Shown in pieces: positions 17,448 through 27,060 of a stretch of DNA of 64,000 nt. The translations under genes were made by a program, and so were the position numbers. The notes under the pieces are model-generated. The model saw only the letters and a program-made list of their open reading frames with translations, was not told the origin of the DNA and did no database searches. This DNA is from JAOPZW01 sp963707695 (GTDB lineage: Bacteria > Actinomycetota > Thermoleophilia > Solirubrobacterales > Solirubrobacteraceae). Every line of letters starts with the position of its first letter. Position 1 is the first letter of the stretch. The DNA is taken from positions 434,001-498,000 of the forward strand of contig CAVPQY010000003.1 of NCBI GenBank assembly GCA_963707695.1. Direction: 5' to 3'.

Positions 17448-19956
17448 GTGGCCGTCGGCCGCCGCGCCGACGCAGGTCCTCGACCCGGCCGCGGTGGCTG
17501 GCACCGGCGCGGCCGGCGGCCCGTCCTGGCGGTCGCGGCGCTCTACGCCGTGCTGTCGCTCGCGATGTTCGTGCCCGGCATCGTCCCGGGCCGGACGCTG
17601 TCCCCTCGGACTACCTGTGGACCTCGACGCCGTGGGACGCGAGCCGGCCTGGCGGCGTCCCGATCCTCGGGTCGAACCGCGAGCAGACCGACGCGGTGAA
17701 GATGTTCCAGCCGTGGCTGGAGGAGACGCGGCGGCGGCTGCCCGACCTCCCGCTCTGGGACCCGTCATCATGGGCGGGCGCCCGCTGCGGCCAACACGCA
17801 GTCGGCCGTCTTCTCCCCGTTCAGCGTCCCGACCTACGTCCTCGGCCTGTGGAGCTCGCTGGCGCTCGTGGCGGCCCTGAAGGTCTTCGTCGCCGCCCTC
17901 GGGCACGTTCTTCTTCGCGCGGTTGCTCGGGATGCGTCTGGCCCCAGCGCTGCTTCGCGGGCGTCGTCTTCGGCTTCAGCCTGTGGTGCGTCAGCTGGGT
18001 CTCGTGGACGACGATGAGCGTCTGGGCCTGCCTGCCGCTCGTGCTCGCCCTCGGGGAGGTGCTGCTGCGCCGCCCGGGACCGCTGCCGTTCGCGGGGCTG
18101 GCGGTGCGTCGTCGGCCTGCAGTGGTTCGGCGGCCACCCGGCCACGAACTTCCAGGTCCTCGTGCCCGTGGTCGTGTTCTGGGGCGTGCGCGCTGCTCCT
18201 CGCGCGCGAGGAGCGCTGGCGGCCCGCGCTGCGGCGCGCGGCGTGGCTCGGCGGCGCCCTGGCCGCGGGCACCGCGCTGGCGGCGCGTGCTGCTCATCCC
18301 CTTCCTCGAGCTGCTGCGCGAGTCCATCGACCTCCAGGAGCGCTCCGCCCACCCGGAGCACCAGCCCACGCACTACCTGCTCGGCGTGTTCCTGCCCGAC
18401 TACTGGGGCCGCTCGACCCGCGGGACCCTCATCGAGTTCCCGTCCGCCCTGGAGGAGCGCGCCTACTACGTCGGGGCGCTGCCGCTGATGCTGGCCGTCG
18501 TCGCGCTCTCTGCGCCCCCCCCGAGGGCGCGTGACGGCCGCCGCCGGCGCGCTCGTCGCGCTCGGCCGTGGCGACCGGGCATCCCGCCCTTCTACCAGCT
18601 CGTCTCGCACACGCCCGGGTTCTCCGGCACGAACACGTGTCGGCTGGCGGTCTTCACCGTCCTGTGCGGCGCCCTCCTCGCCGCCTGGGGCCTGGAGGAC
18701 CTGATGCGCCCCGCGGCCGACGCACGCCGTCGCCGCGTCGTGACGGCCGTGTGCGCCGGCCTACTCGTCCTCCCGCTGCTCGTCGTGGTCGCGGCCGGCG
18801 GGCTGCGGCTGGACCGCGCGGGCGAGGCCGTGCGCATGGCCTGGGCCTTCGCCGAGCCCGACCCGGCGGGCGCGTTCACCGACCGGGCGGCTTCGTCGGC
18901 GTCGTCCGCCTTGCGGCCGTGCTGTGGTGGCTGCTCCCGGCGGCGCTCGCGGTGGTCGTGGTGGTCCCGGCTGCGCGGCCGACTGTCGCGCGACCACGTT
19001 CGCGACGTCGCGGTCGCATCGTCGCCGCTCGACCTGTTCCGAGCCGGGATGGGCTACACGCCGGCGATCCGGCGGTCGCACGCGACGCAGCCGGCGACGG
19101 GCGCGATCCGCTTCCTGCAGTCGCGGCGCCCGGCGCGCTTCGTCGGCCTCGACCCGGCGACCTTCACCGCTCGCGGTCCCCGTGCCGCCGGACGTCGCCA
19201 TCCGCTACGGGCTGCTCGACGCCCGCGGCTACGACTTCCCGGTCGAGCAGCGCTACCTCGACCTCTGGCGCGGGCCATCGCCCGCGAGCCGTCCTGCACC
19301 TACGCTCTTCTGCGTCGGCTCGGCGATCCGGCCCGCCGCCTCCGCGCGCTCGGGCTGCTCGGCGTCACGTACCTGCTCCAGACACCGACGGACGCGCCGT
19401 GCCCGGCCTGCGCGTCGCCTACGCGGGCCGCGACGCCCGCATCTACGGAACCCGTCGCCCTGCCGCGCACGTTCCTCGTCGGCCACCAGCGGTCGTCGCG
19501 GGCGCCGACGCGGCCCGCGCCGCCGTCACCGCGCCCGGCTTCGGGGCCCGGACGACCGCCGTGACCGAGCGGCCGCTGCCCGGCCTGCCGCGGGTCGCCG
19601 CCGCCGCCGACCGCGCCGGGGAGGCCGCCATCACGCGCTACGCGCCCGAGCGCGTCGTCGTCCGGGCGCACGCGAGACGACCCTCGCTGCTCGTCCTCGG
19701 CGACACCTACTTCGCCGGGCTGGCCGCGACGGTCGACGGCCACGACGCGCCGATCCATCGCGTCGACGACTTTCCGCGGGGTGCCATCGTCCCGGCCGGG
19801 GCGCACACCGTCGAGTTCCGCTACGGCCCACGACCTTCGAGTGGGGCGGTGGTGAGCCTGCTCACCCTGCTGGCGCTCGTGGCGACCGCCGTGGTCGGGC
19901 TGCGCGCCGGCCGAGCACGACGGTCGCGCCCAGGCCGAGCAGCGCCAGCAGGCTGA
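17448..19956 (+). CDS. YfhO-family membrane protein, heavily frameshifted
   Basis: The fragments in three frames follow the order of the intact paralogues at 19862-22333 and 29587-34722. They are a first span ending in PGRTLS, LPLWDP, FSPFSVPTYVLGLWSSLALVAALKVFVAALG, DYWGRSTRGTL, YYVGALPLMLAVVAL and a C-terminal lumenal domain ending with VDGHDAPIHRVDD and VVSLLTLLALVATAVVGLR. About ten indels interrupt it, mostly single-base losses in C or G runs. YfhO proteins of Firmicutes glycosylate teichoic acid outside the membrane, and I infer a similar GT-C role. Its 3' end overlaps its paralogue on the other strand. The GTG start at 17448 is tentative. Confidence 0.6.
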
Positions 19957-22333
19957 CGACCCACCCGGCCCGCCACGAGGCGGGCTCGTAGCGCAGCTCG
20001 ACCGTGTGGCGCCCGGGTGGCAGCGCGACCCCGCGCAGCACCCAGTCCACCCGGTGCAGGTCCACCTCCCGGCCGTCCAGCCGCGCCGTCCAGCCCGGGT
20101 ACTGCACGTCGGTCAGCACGAGCGCGCTCGCGCGGCGGGCGGCGGCCTCGACGACGACGCGCTCGGGCGCGTAGCGCACGATGCGCGCGACGCCGGCCGG
20201 GCCGGGGCCGGGCGCCGGGCGCAGCCCGGGCAGCGCCTTGGAGGTGACGAGCGTCCGGCGCCCGTCGAAGCCCGGGGCCAGCACGGCGTCGAGCTCGGCG
20301 TCCCCGGCCGACACGACCCGCTGGGCGTCGACGACGCCGGCGCGCGGCAGCGCGCCCGGCAGGCGGTAGATCCGCGCGTCCGGTCCCCGGTAGGCGAGCG
20401 GCAGCGTCCGCAGCGGGCGCTCGGCCGGGTCCTGGACGACGTCCGTGACGCTCAGCAGGCGCAGGGCCGGGAGCGACCGGGCGCTGAGCACCGCGGTGTT
20501 CGTCGGGAACTCCGTCGGGCCGCCGTCCTGGACCGCGCGGCGCCAGAGGCGGTCGTAGCGGCGCTCGACGGGCACGTCGTAGCTCCGGGCGTCGTAGAGC
20601 CCGAGGCGCATCGCCACGTCTGGCGTGATCGGCGACGGGCCCAGCGGCCGGGCCAGGCCGACGAAGCGGTTCGGCCGCTGCGCGCGCAGGTAGCGCAGGG
20701 CGGGGGTCGTGCTCGGCTGCGTCGCGTGGTCGACGGGGATCGCGGGCGTCTGCCCCATCCCGGCGTGGAAGAGGTCGACGACGACGAGCGCGAGGGCGAG
20801 GGCCGCGAAGGGCGTGGCGCCGATCCGGCCCCAGAGGCGGGCGGCCACGAGCGCCAGGCCCGCGGCCATGAGCGGCAGCCAGACGAGCAGCGCCGAGAGG
20901 TGCAGGACCTGCGCGGTGCGCGGGTCGAAGCCGTTCGCGGGCGCGTCGGCGAACCCCCACGCGACGCGCAGCGCGTCGCCGAGCACGGACGCGCGCAGGT
21001 CGCCGCGGCCGGCCAGCACCACGACGGGGGCCAGCAGGAGCGCCGCCCCGGCGGCGAGCACGAGCCCGCGGCGTCGCACGCGGCCGGCCACGACGTCGTC
21101 GAGCCCCCACCCGGCCAGGAGCGCCAGGCACAGGACGAGCACGATGACCAGCCGCAGGTGGTTGCCGGTGCGGATCAGCGGGACGTGGGAGATGAGCTGC
21201 GGCAGCGGCGCCACGCCCACGACGACCGCGAGCATGAGCGCCCCCAGGACCGCCGCTCCGACCCGCAGCGCCGACGGCCGGCGCACGACTGCGACGCCCG
21301 CCAGCAGCAGCGGCAGCGCCCCGACGTAGACGGCGCGACCCTGGGCGAAGGCGCCGACCTCGGTCTGCGTCCCCCGCCCCCAGTAGTCCGGCAGCGCGAA
21401 CCCGAGCAGGTACTCGCGCGACAGCGTGAGCTTCCAGTACGTCTGCCGCGTCGCGACGTCGTTGGACTGCCGCAGCAGCTCGAGGAAGGGCAGCAGGGTG
21501 ATCGCCGCGAGCGCCGCCCCGCCGGCCAGCGCCCCCGCGAAGCCCACGGTCGCCGGCCCGGCGGCCGGACCACCGCCCTCGGCGCGGCGCAGCGTCACCA
21601 GCCGGAAGGCGAAGAAGGCGACGGTCACGAGCAGCAGGTGGAAGTTCGACTCCGGGTGCCCGGCCAGGAACTGCAGCGCGACGACCGCGGCCAGGGCGGC
21701 CGCCGGCAGCGGACCGGGGCGCCGCAGGAGGCGCTCGGTGGCGAGCAGGAGCCAGGGCAGGAGCGCCCACACGCCGGTCTGCGGCCACGAGACCCAGACG
21801 ACGAAGAAGAGGCTGAAGGCGAAGACGACGCCCGCCAGCAGCGCGCCGGCGAACCGCTGCCCGAGCGCCCGCGCCAGCAGGAACGTCCCGAACGCCGCGA
21901 CGAAGACCTTCAGGACGGCGACGACCCCGAGCGACCACCAGAAGGGCAGGACGTAGGAGGGCAGGCTGAACGGCGACAGCAGCGCCGACTGCCCGTTGCC
22001 GACGAAGGGCCGGCCGCCCCCGAGGTGCGGGTTCCACAGCGGCGCGTCGGGCAGCCGGGCGCGGGAGTACTGCAGCCAGGGCTGGAACTGCAGGACCGAG
22101 TCGACGAGCTCGAAGTTCGAGCCGAAGGCCCGGACGTCGGGCGGCCGCGAGCTCGACCAGGGGGCCGCCGTCCACAGGTAGTCCGAGGCCGACAGCGTGT
22201 GCCCGGGCACGAGCGCGGGCGCGTAGAGCGCCACGGACAGGAGCCCGTAGACCACGGCGGCCGCGAGCGCCGGCCGGGCGCGCAGCCGGTCCAGGACCGC
22301 CCGCGCCCTCGGGGACCCGGGCCGGCCGCTCAG
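19862..22333 (-). CDS. YfhO-family membrane protein, probable CTG start
   Basis: The intact protein of about 823 residues has some 12-14 membrane spans in its first 500 residues. A soluble extracytoplasmic domain follows, ending with LPPGRHTVELRYEPASW and one final span. Family landmarks are GHTLSASDYLW, FSPFSLPSYVLPFWWSLGVVAVLKVFVAAFG, HPESNFHLLL and LPDYWGRGTQTEV. YfhO members are thought to move sugars from polyprenyl phosphate to cell-wall polymers. The frame opens with a CTG overlapping the rfbG stop as CTGA. The first in-frame GTG would delete part of span 1. It is in one operon with rfbF and rfbG. Confidence 0.8.
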   Translation of the reverse strand: MSGRPGSPRARAVLDRLRARPALAAAVVYGLLSVALYAPALVPGHTLSASDYLWTAAPWSSSRPPDVRAFGSNFELVDSVLQFQPWLQYSRARLPDAPLWNPHLGGGRPFVGNGQSALLSPFSLPSYVLPFWWSLGVVAVLKVFVAAFGTFLLARALGQRFAGALLAGVVFAFSLFFVVWVSWPQTGVWALLPWLLLATERLLRRPGPLPAAALAAVVALQFLAGHPESNFHLLLVTVAFFAFRLVTLRRAEGGGPAAGPATVGFAGALAGGAALAAITLLPFLELLRQSNDVATRQTYWKLTLSREYLLGFALPDYWGRGTQTEVGAFAQGRAVYVGALPLLLAGVAVVRRPSALRVGAAVLGALMLAVVVGVAPLPQLISHVPLIRTGNHLRLVIVLVLCLALLAGWGLDDVVAGRVRRRGLVLAAGAALLLAPVVVLAGRGDLRASVLGDALRVAWGFADAPANGFDPRTAQVLHLSALLVWLPLMAAGLALVAARLWGRIGATPFAALALALVVVDLFHAGMGQTPAIPVDHATQPSTTPALRYLRAQRPNRFVGLARPLGPSPITPDVAMRLGLYDARSYDVPVERRYDRLWRRAVQDGGPTEFPTNTAVLSARSLPALRLLSVTDVVQDPAERPLRTLPLAYRGPDARIYRLPGALPRAGVVDAQRVVSAGDAELDAVLAPGFDGRRTLVTSKALPGLRPAPGPGPAGVARIVRYAPERVVVEAAARRASALVLTDVQYPGWTARLDGREVDLHRVDWVLRGVALPPGRHTVELRYEPASWRAGWVVSLLALLGLGATVVLGRRAARPRRSPRAPAG

Positions 22334-23295
22334 CGCGCCAGCGCCTCGGGGTGCGTCCGGTGCCACTCCACGGTCCGGCGCAGGCCCTCCTCGAGCCCGA
22401 CCTGGGGAGCCCAGCCCGTGAGCTCGCGGAGCTTCGTCGTGTCGACGTACTGGCGGTCGATCTCGCCGTGGGGCGTCCCCTGGCCACGGACGTCGGGCGT
22501 CACGTCGGTGCCCGCGATGGAGCAGATGAGCTCGACGACGCGGCGGACGGGCGTCGGCTCGCCCGCGCCGGCGTTGAAGGCCTCGCCGCGCGCGCCGTCG
22601 CCGTCGAGGGCGTCGGCGATGAGCAGGTAGGCCTGGGCGGCGTCGTCGACGTAGAGGAAGTCGCGCTCGGGCGTGCCGTCGGAGCGGATCACCGGGCGGC
22701 GGCCGGCCAGCGCCGCGTCGACGGCCTCGGGCACGAGGCGCGAGCGGTTCTGGTCCCCGCCGCCGTAGAGGTTCGCGAACCGCGTCGTGGCGACGGGCAG
22801 CCCGTAGCTGTGCCAGTAGGAGCGCGCGATGAGGTCGGTCGCCGCCTTCGACACGTCGTAGGGGAAGCGCGGCTGCAGCGCCATGTCCTCCGTGTACGGC
22901 AGCTCGTCGTGCGCGCCGTAGGCCTTGTCGGACGCGGCCACGACCGTCCGCGCGACCTCCTGGCGCCGGCAGGCCTCCAGGAGCACGTACGTCCCCCGCA
23001 CGTTGGCCTCCCAGGTGCCCAGCGGCGAGCGCTGCGCGGTCCCGACGATGGTCTGGGCGGCGAGGTGGAAGACCGTGTCGGCCTCGTACTCGCCGATCGT
23101 GCGGTCCATGAGGGCGAGGTCGGCGACGTCGCCCGCGACCACGCTGACGCGCTCCTCCAGCCCCAGCAGGACGAGCGGCGAGCGCGGTCGCACGTCGCGA
23201 CGCAGGACGGCCACGTCGACCCCGCGGTCCAGGAGCGCCTGGACGATCGCGGTGCCGAGCAGCCCGTAGGCGCCGGTCACGAAGGCCGAGCGCAT
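22330..23295 (-). CDS. rfbG: CDP-glucose 4,6-dehydratase-like SDR
   Basis: The intact 321-residue extended SDR has the NAD-binding TGAYGLLG at residues 7-14, an HLAAQTIVGTAQRSP segment, ASDKAYG in place of the common SSSxxYG, and YDVSKAATD as the catalytic YxxxK. The ASDKAYG motif and its position directly after a glucose-1-phosphate cytidylyltransferase support CDP-glucose 4,6-dehydratase, which gives CDP-4-keto-6-deoxyglucose. It is shorter than classical RfbG (about 360 residues). The ATG overlaps the rfbF stop (TGATG). The genes that convert the product to 3,6-dideoxyhexoses are not in the window. Confidence 0.82.
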   Translation of the reverse strand: MRSAFVTGAYGLLGTAIVQALLDRGVDVAVLRRDVRPRSPLVLLGLEERVSVVAGDVADLALMDRTIGEYEADTVFHLAAQTIVGTAQRSPLGTWEANVRGTYVLLEACRRQEVARTVVAASDKAYGAHDELPYTEDMALQPRFPYDVSKAATDLIARSYWHSYGLPVATTRFANLYGGGDQNRSRLVPEAVDAALAGRRPVIRSDGTPERDFLYVDDAAQAYLLIADALDGDGARGEAFNAGAGEPTPVRRVVELICSIAGTDVTPDVRGQGTPHGEIDRQYVDTTKLRELTGWAPQVGLEEGLRRTVEWHRTHPEALAR

Positions 23296-24011
23296 CAGGC
23301 CCACACCTTCCAGGGCGCGTCCCCGCGCGCCCAGATGTCGTTGAGCAGCACCGCGTCCTTGTACGTGTCCATGCAGTCCCAGAATCCGTGGTGGTGGAAG
23401 GCGTGCAGCTGGCCGTCGCGGGCCAGCCCCTCGAGCGGCTCGCGCTCGAGGACGTCGTCGGCGCCGATGTAGCCCAGCGCGCCCGGCTCGAAGCAGAAGA
23501 ACCCGCCGTTGACCCAGTGCTCGGAGCGGGGCTTCTCCTTGAAGCCCCGCACGCGGCCGTCGTCGGCGAGGTCGGCGACCCCGAACTGGAGCTCGGGGCG
23601 GACCACCGTGACCGTGGCGAGGTCGCCGTGGCCGGCGTGGTGGGCCATGAGGGCCTGGAGGTCGATGTCGGCGACGCCGTCGGCGTAGGTCGCGCAGAAG
23701 GGGCCGTCGAGATGCTCCTCGAGCCGCTTGATCCGGCCACCGGTGGGCGTGTCCAGCCCGGTGTCGACGCAGCGGACCTCGAGGCCCTCGGGCCAGTCCT
23801 CGGCCGCCGCGAACTCCTCGATGAGGTGGCCCTTGTACCCGGTGGTCAGCCAGAAGCGGCGCAGGCCCTGCGCCGCGTAGATGCGGATGACGTGCCAGAG
23901 GATCGGCCGGCCGCCGATCTCGACCAGCGGCTTCGGGATGGACTGCGTGTGCTCCTGCAGGCGCGTGCCCCGGCCCCCGCACAGGATCACGACGTCTTCG
24001 ATCGCGGCCAT
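23295..24011 (-). CDS. rfbF: Glucose-1-phosphate cytidylyltransferase
   Basis: The intact 238-residue nucleotidyltransferase forms CDP-glucose from CTP and glucose-1-phosphate. It has the signature GGRGTRL at residues 12-18 followed by PKP at 26-28, then WHVIRIYAAQGLRRFWLTTGYKG and the FKEKPRSEHWVNGGFF block that is specific to RfbF/DdhA-type enzymes. Length matches the family (about 255). It heads an operon with rfbG and a YfhO gene. A CATGAT hexamer lies 9 bases before the ATG, with no Shine-Dalgarno. Confidence 0.92.
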   Translation of the reverse strand: MAAIEDVVILCGGRGTRLQEHTQSIPKPLVEIGGRPILWHVIRIYAAQGLRRFWLTTGYKGHLIEEFAAAEDWPEGLEVRCVDTGLDTPTGGRIKRLEEHLDGPFCATYADGVADIDLQALMAHHAGHGDLATVTVVRPELQFGVADLADDGRVRGFKEKPRSEHWVNGGFFCFEPGALGYIGADDVLEREPLEGLARDGQLHAFHHHGFWDCMDTYKDAVLLNDIWARGDAPWKVWA

Positions 24012-24020
24012 GCGGCGGGC

Positions 24021-24067
24021 ATCATGCCAGGCGACGCGCTGCGCGGCTTGCGCGGCGCCAGTAAGGT
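24021..24067. promoter_or_regulatory. Divergent leaderless promoters for rfbF and GT2 gene
   Basis: The minus-strand CATGAT (24026-24021) is 9 bases from the rfbF ATG. The plus-strand TAAGGT (24062-24067) is 8 bases from the ATG at 24076. The left hexamer departs from TANNNT at its first base, so it is the weaker call. Confidence 0.5.
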
Positions 24068-24075
24068 CCGCGCCG

Positions 24076-24873
24076 ATGCAGCCGCCGTGGATGTCGGTCG
24101 TGGTGCCGGCCTACAACGAGGAGAAGGCCATCGGCGTGACCGTCGCGGCCCTGCGGGACTGGCTCGACGCGACGGGCCGCCCGTACGAGGTCCTGGTCGT
24201 CGACAACGGCAGCACGGACGCCACCGTCGAGACGGTCCGGCCGCTGCTCGACGGCGAGCGCATCCGCCTCGTGGTCAACGACGGCAACCGCGGCAAGGGG
24301 TACTCCGTGCGCCGGGGGATGCTCGAGACCACCGGCCGCCTGCGCCTCCTCTGCGACGCCGACTGCGCTCCCAGCCTGGCCTCGCTGGGCGCGATGGTCC
24401 ACGCCAGCCAGGAGGCCCACGTGGTCTGCGGCTCGCGCGTCGCGGGCGGCGCCGACGTCGGCCGCGGCCAGCCGCTGCGCCGGCGGATCGTCGGCTGGCC
24501 GTTCATCGCGCTGACCCGGCTGCTCATGCTCGAGCGCACGCGCGACGTCTACTGCGGCTTCAAGCTCTTCCACGGCGAGACCGCCGACGCCGTCTTCCCG
24601 CTGCAGACGCTCGAGGGCTGGACGTTCGACGCCGAGGTCCTCGCGCTGGCCCGCCGGCAGGGCTTCCGCGTCACCGAGCTCGGGATCGTGTGGGCCGACC
24701 GCGACGGATCGCGCCTGTCGATCAGCGAGGTGCTCTTCCCCGTCGTCCGCGAGCTCCTGGCCGCGCGGCGCAACGTGCGCCGCCAGGTCGGGCGGCGCGC
24801 GGCGGCGCCCGCCCCGCTCGAGCCGGTCGAGCCCCTCCTGGGCGAGACGACGGGCGCGGTCGAGGCGAGCTAG
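24076..24873 (+). CDS. GT2 polyprenyl-phosphate glycosyltransferase (ALG5/DPM1-like)
   Basis: The intact 265-residue enzyme has PAYNEE at residues 11-16, VVDNGSTDATVETV, a LLCDADCAPSL segment holding the DxD-like metal site and RDVYCGFKLFHGE, the acceptor-loop motif of dolichyl-phosphate glucosyl/mannosyl synthases. No C-terminal membrane spans follow, so it resembles soluble DPM1/ALG5 and may act at the membrane surface. It would supply a polyprenyl-phosphate sugar to GT-C enzymes such as its convergent neighbour. The stop shares CTAG with that neighbour's stop. Confidence 0.86.
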   Translation: MQPPWMSVVVPAYNEEKAIGVTVAALRDWLDATGRPYEVLVVDNGSTDATVETVRPLLDGERIRLVVNDGNRGKGYSVRRGMLETTGRLRLLCDADCAPSLASLGAMVHASQEAHVVCGSRVAGGADVGRGQPLRRRIVGWPFIALTRLLMLERTRDVYCGFKLFHGETADAVFPLQTLEGWTFDAEVLALARRQGFRVTELGIVWADRDGSRLSISEVLFPVVRELLAARRNVRRQVGRRAAAPAPLEPVEPLLGETTGAVEAS

Positions 24874-26205
24874 GGCGAGGCCGAGCCGGAGGCGACCGCC
24901 TCGGGGCCGGCCGCCGCGGGGCGGCCGGGGCCCGGACGCCGCCCCGACGCGGCTCGAGCAGGGCCGAGAGCGGCACCGCGGCGAGGACCACGAGCGGCAC
25001 CTCGGCCGCCAGCCGGTAGCGGCTGAACCCGAACGTCAGCGCGGCCGCCACGACCACGAGCAGCAGCGGCGCGACGAGCGGGAGCACCGGCACGCGGCGC
25101 CGGCGCAGGAGGAGGAGCCCGCCGGCGGCGAGGGCGAGCAGGGCGCCGTACACCACGAGGCCGGCGGTGGCCAGATCGCGCTGCCGGCCCCACACGCCCT
25201 GGTAGTCGAGGTCCTTCTCGACGCGGAAGAGCTGCCAGGCCCGCGCGACCCGGGCCGCGACCACGACGGGCAGCCGCCCGAGGTGGTGGCGGAGGTAGGC
25301 CCGCGCCTCGCGGCTGAAGCACTCCGACTGCGGCACCTCGTCGCGGATCCGCAGGCAGGCCGAGCGCAGCGCGCACTGGTGGGCGACGAAGCCGGTGTCG
25401 GCCCCGTAGAAGGCCTCGTCGCAGTAGACCGACGCGGCGGTGAGCGAGCCGTTCGTCGACAGCAGCGGGAAGCGGTCCTGCACGACGAGGTTGCGCCCGA
25501 GCCACGGGGCCAGCACGAGCGCCGTCGCCACCGCCGCGGCTCCCACGAGCACGAGCGGGCGCGAGCGGGACCGCAGCACCCAGGCCAGCGGCGCCACCAG
25601 CAGCAGGAGCAGGAGGATCGCCTCGGGACGCGTGAGCGCCGCCAGCCCGATCGCCGCGCCGAGCGCGGCCGCGCGCCCCGCCGTGGGCCGGTCGAGCAGG
25701 CGGTAGCCCAGCAGCACCGTCCCGGCCACGAGCGGCAGGTAGAGCGAGTCGGCGAGCACCGTGCCGTCGAGCATCACGAGCGGCGGGTACAGCGCGGCCA
25801 CGCCGGCGGCGACCAGGCCCGCCGTCGGCCCGGCGACGCGGCGCCCGAGCAGCCCGGCCAGCGCCACCGCCACGGCCCCCAGCAGGCAGGTCAGGACCCG
25901 CTGCGAGGCCAGGCTCGTCAGCCCGAGCTTCGCGAAGACCGCCAGGTAGAGCGGGAACAGCGGCGGGTGGGCCGAGGTGGGCTGCGCTGGGCCGGGCAGG
26001 AGCCCGGCGATCGTGTAGCCCTTGCCGTCGGCGAGGTTCAGCGCCGCCTGGTGGTAGAAGAACGTGTCGCCGGGACGGACTCGTCGGGGGCCACGACGAG
26101 CGCATAGGCGAGCCGGGCCCCGAGGCCGAGCAGGACGAGCGCGACGAGGCCGATCGTGAAGCGGCGCGCGGCGAGGCGGTCGGAGGACGGCGGCGTCTGC
26201 GGCAT
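24870..26205 (-). CDS. GT39/ArnT-like GT-C membrane glycosyltransferase, frameshifted
   Basis: The protein has an N-terminal span (FTIGLVALVLLGLGARLAY) followed by an acidic APDESV loop. After a frame change near 26079 it continues with GDTFFYHQAALNLADGKGY and PTSAHPPLFPLYLAV, both typical of the first loop of PMT/ArnT-type enzymes. About eight spans follow. A Cys-containing loop (VYCDEAFYGADTGF, HQCALRSACLRIRDEV) may be disulphide-bonded outside the cell. A single G loss explains the first shift, and a second indel near the C-terminus is needed to reach the stop at 24870. ATG 26205 is preferred over GTG 26229. Confidence 0.68.
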
Positions 26206-26251
26206 CGACGGGCCCGGAGGGGCGTCCACCGCACGGCGCGCGGTGCGCCGC

Positions 26252-26257
26252 TAGTGT
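26252..26257 (+). promoter_or_regulatory. Leaderless promoter -10 (TAGTGT)
   Basis: TAGTGT ends 7 bases before the ATG at 26265 and fits the recurrent pattern. There is no Shine-Dalgarno in the gap. Confidence 0.5.
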
Positions 26258-26264
26258 CCGCGCG

Positions 26265-27048
26265 ATGGACGATACCTGGACGCCGAGGACGGGCGCCCGC
26301 GGGTGCAGGGGGCTGACGGGCGTGGAGGACTGGAGGTACGCCGAGCTCTACGAGCTCGAGGACCAGCACTGGTGGTTCCGCAGCCGCCGGTCGGTGCTGT
26401 GGGCGCTGCTCCGGCGCGCAGGGATGCCCGAGTCGCCGCGCATCCTGGACGCCGGCTGCGGCACCGGGCCGCAACCTGGCCGAGTTCGCCGCGCTGGGCG
26501 AGGCCGAGGGGGTGGACTTCTCCGAGGAGGCGGTCGCCTTCTGCCACCGCCGCGGCCTGACGGGCGTGCGGCGGGCCCTGCTCGAGGAGCTGCCCTTCGA
26601 GGACGCGCCGCTTCGACCTGCTGCTCGCGACCGACGTCGTCGAGCACGTCGACGACGACCGCCGCGTGCTGACGGAGCTGCGCCGGGTCGCCGCGCCGGG
26701 GGCGCGCCTCGTCCTGACGGTCCCGGCCTACACGTGGCTGTGGAGCCAGCACGACGTGTCGATGCACCACCGCCGGCGGTACACGCTCGGCCGCCTGGAC
26801 GAGCTGGTGCGCGCGACCGGGTGGGACCCGGCCGGACGTACTTCTTCAGCGCCATGCTCCCCGGCGTGGCGGCGATCCGGACCGTCGCGTCCGCGGGAGT
26901 CGACGAACGGGCGCTCCGACCTCAAGCTCACGCCGGCGCCCGTCGGCCGCCTGCTCGAGCTCCGGTCCAGGGCGAGGCGAAGCTCATCGAGCGCGGCGTC
27001 CAGCTGCCGGCCGGCGTGTCGGTCGGCATGGTCTGTCACCGCGTCTGA
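26265..27048 (+). CDS. Class I SAM-dependent methyltransferase, frameshifted
   Basis: Across frames the protein has an N-terminal YELEDQHWWFRSRR motif, ILDAGCGTG and GVDFSEEAVAFC (SAM site), then ATDVVEHVDDDRRVLTELRRV and VPAYTWLWSQHDVSMHHRRRY. This is the pattern of the methyltransferases that commonly sit next to DPM1-like GT2 genes. Indels lie near 26470 and 26610 (both look like one inserted C), and further ones between 26835 and 26980. The C-terminus ends GVSVGMVCHRV. The GT2 gene downstream starts 12 bases after the stop. Confidence 0.7.
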
Positions 27049-27060
27049 CGGGCGCCCTCC

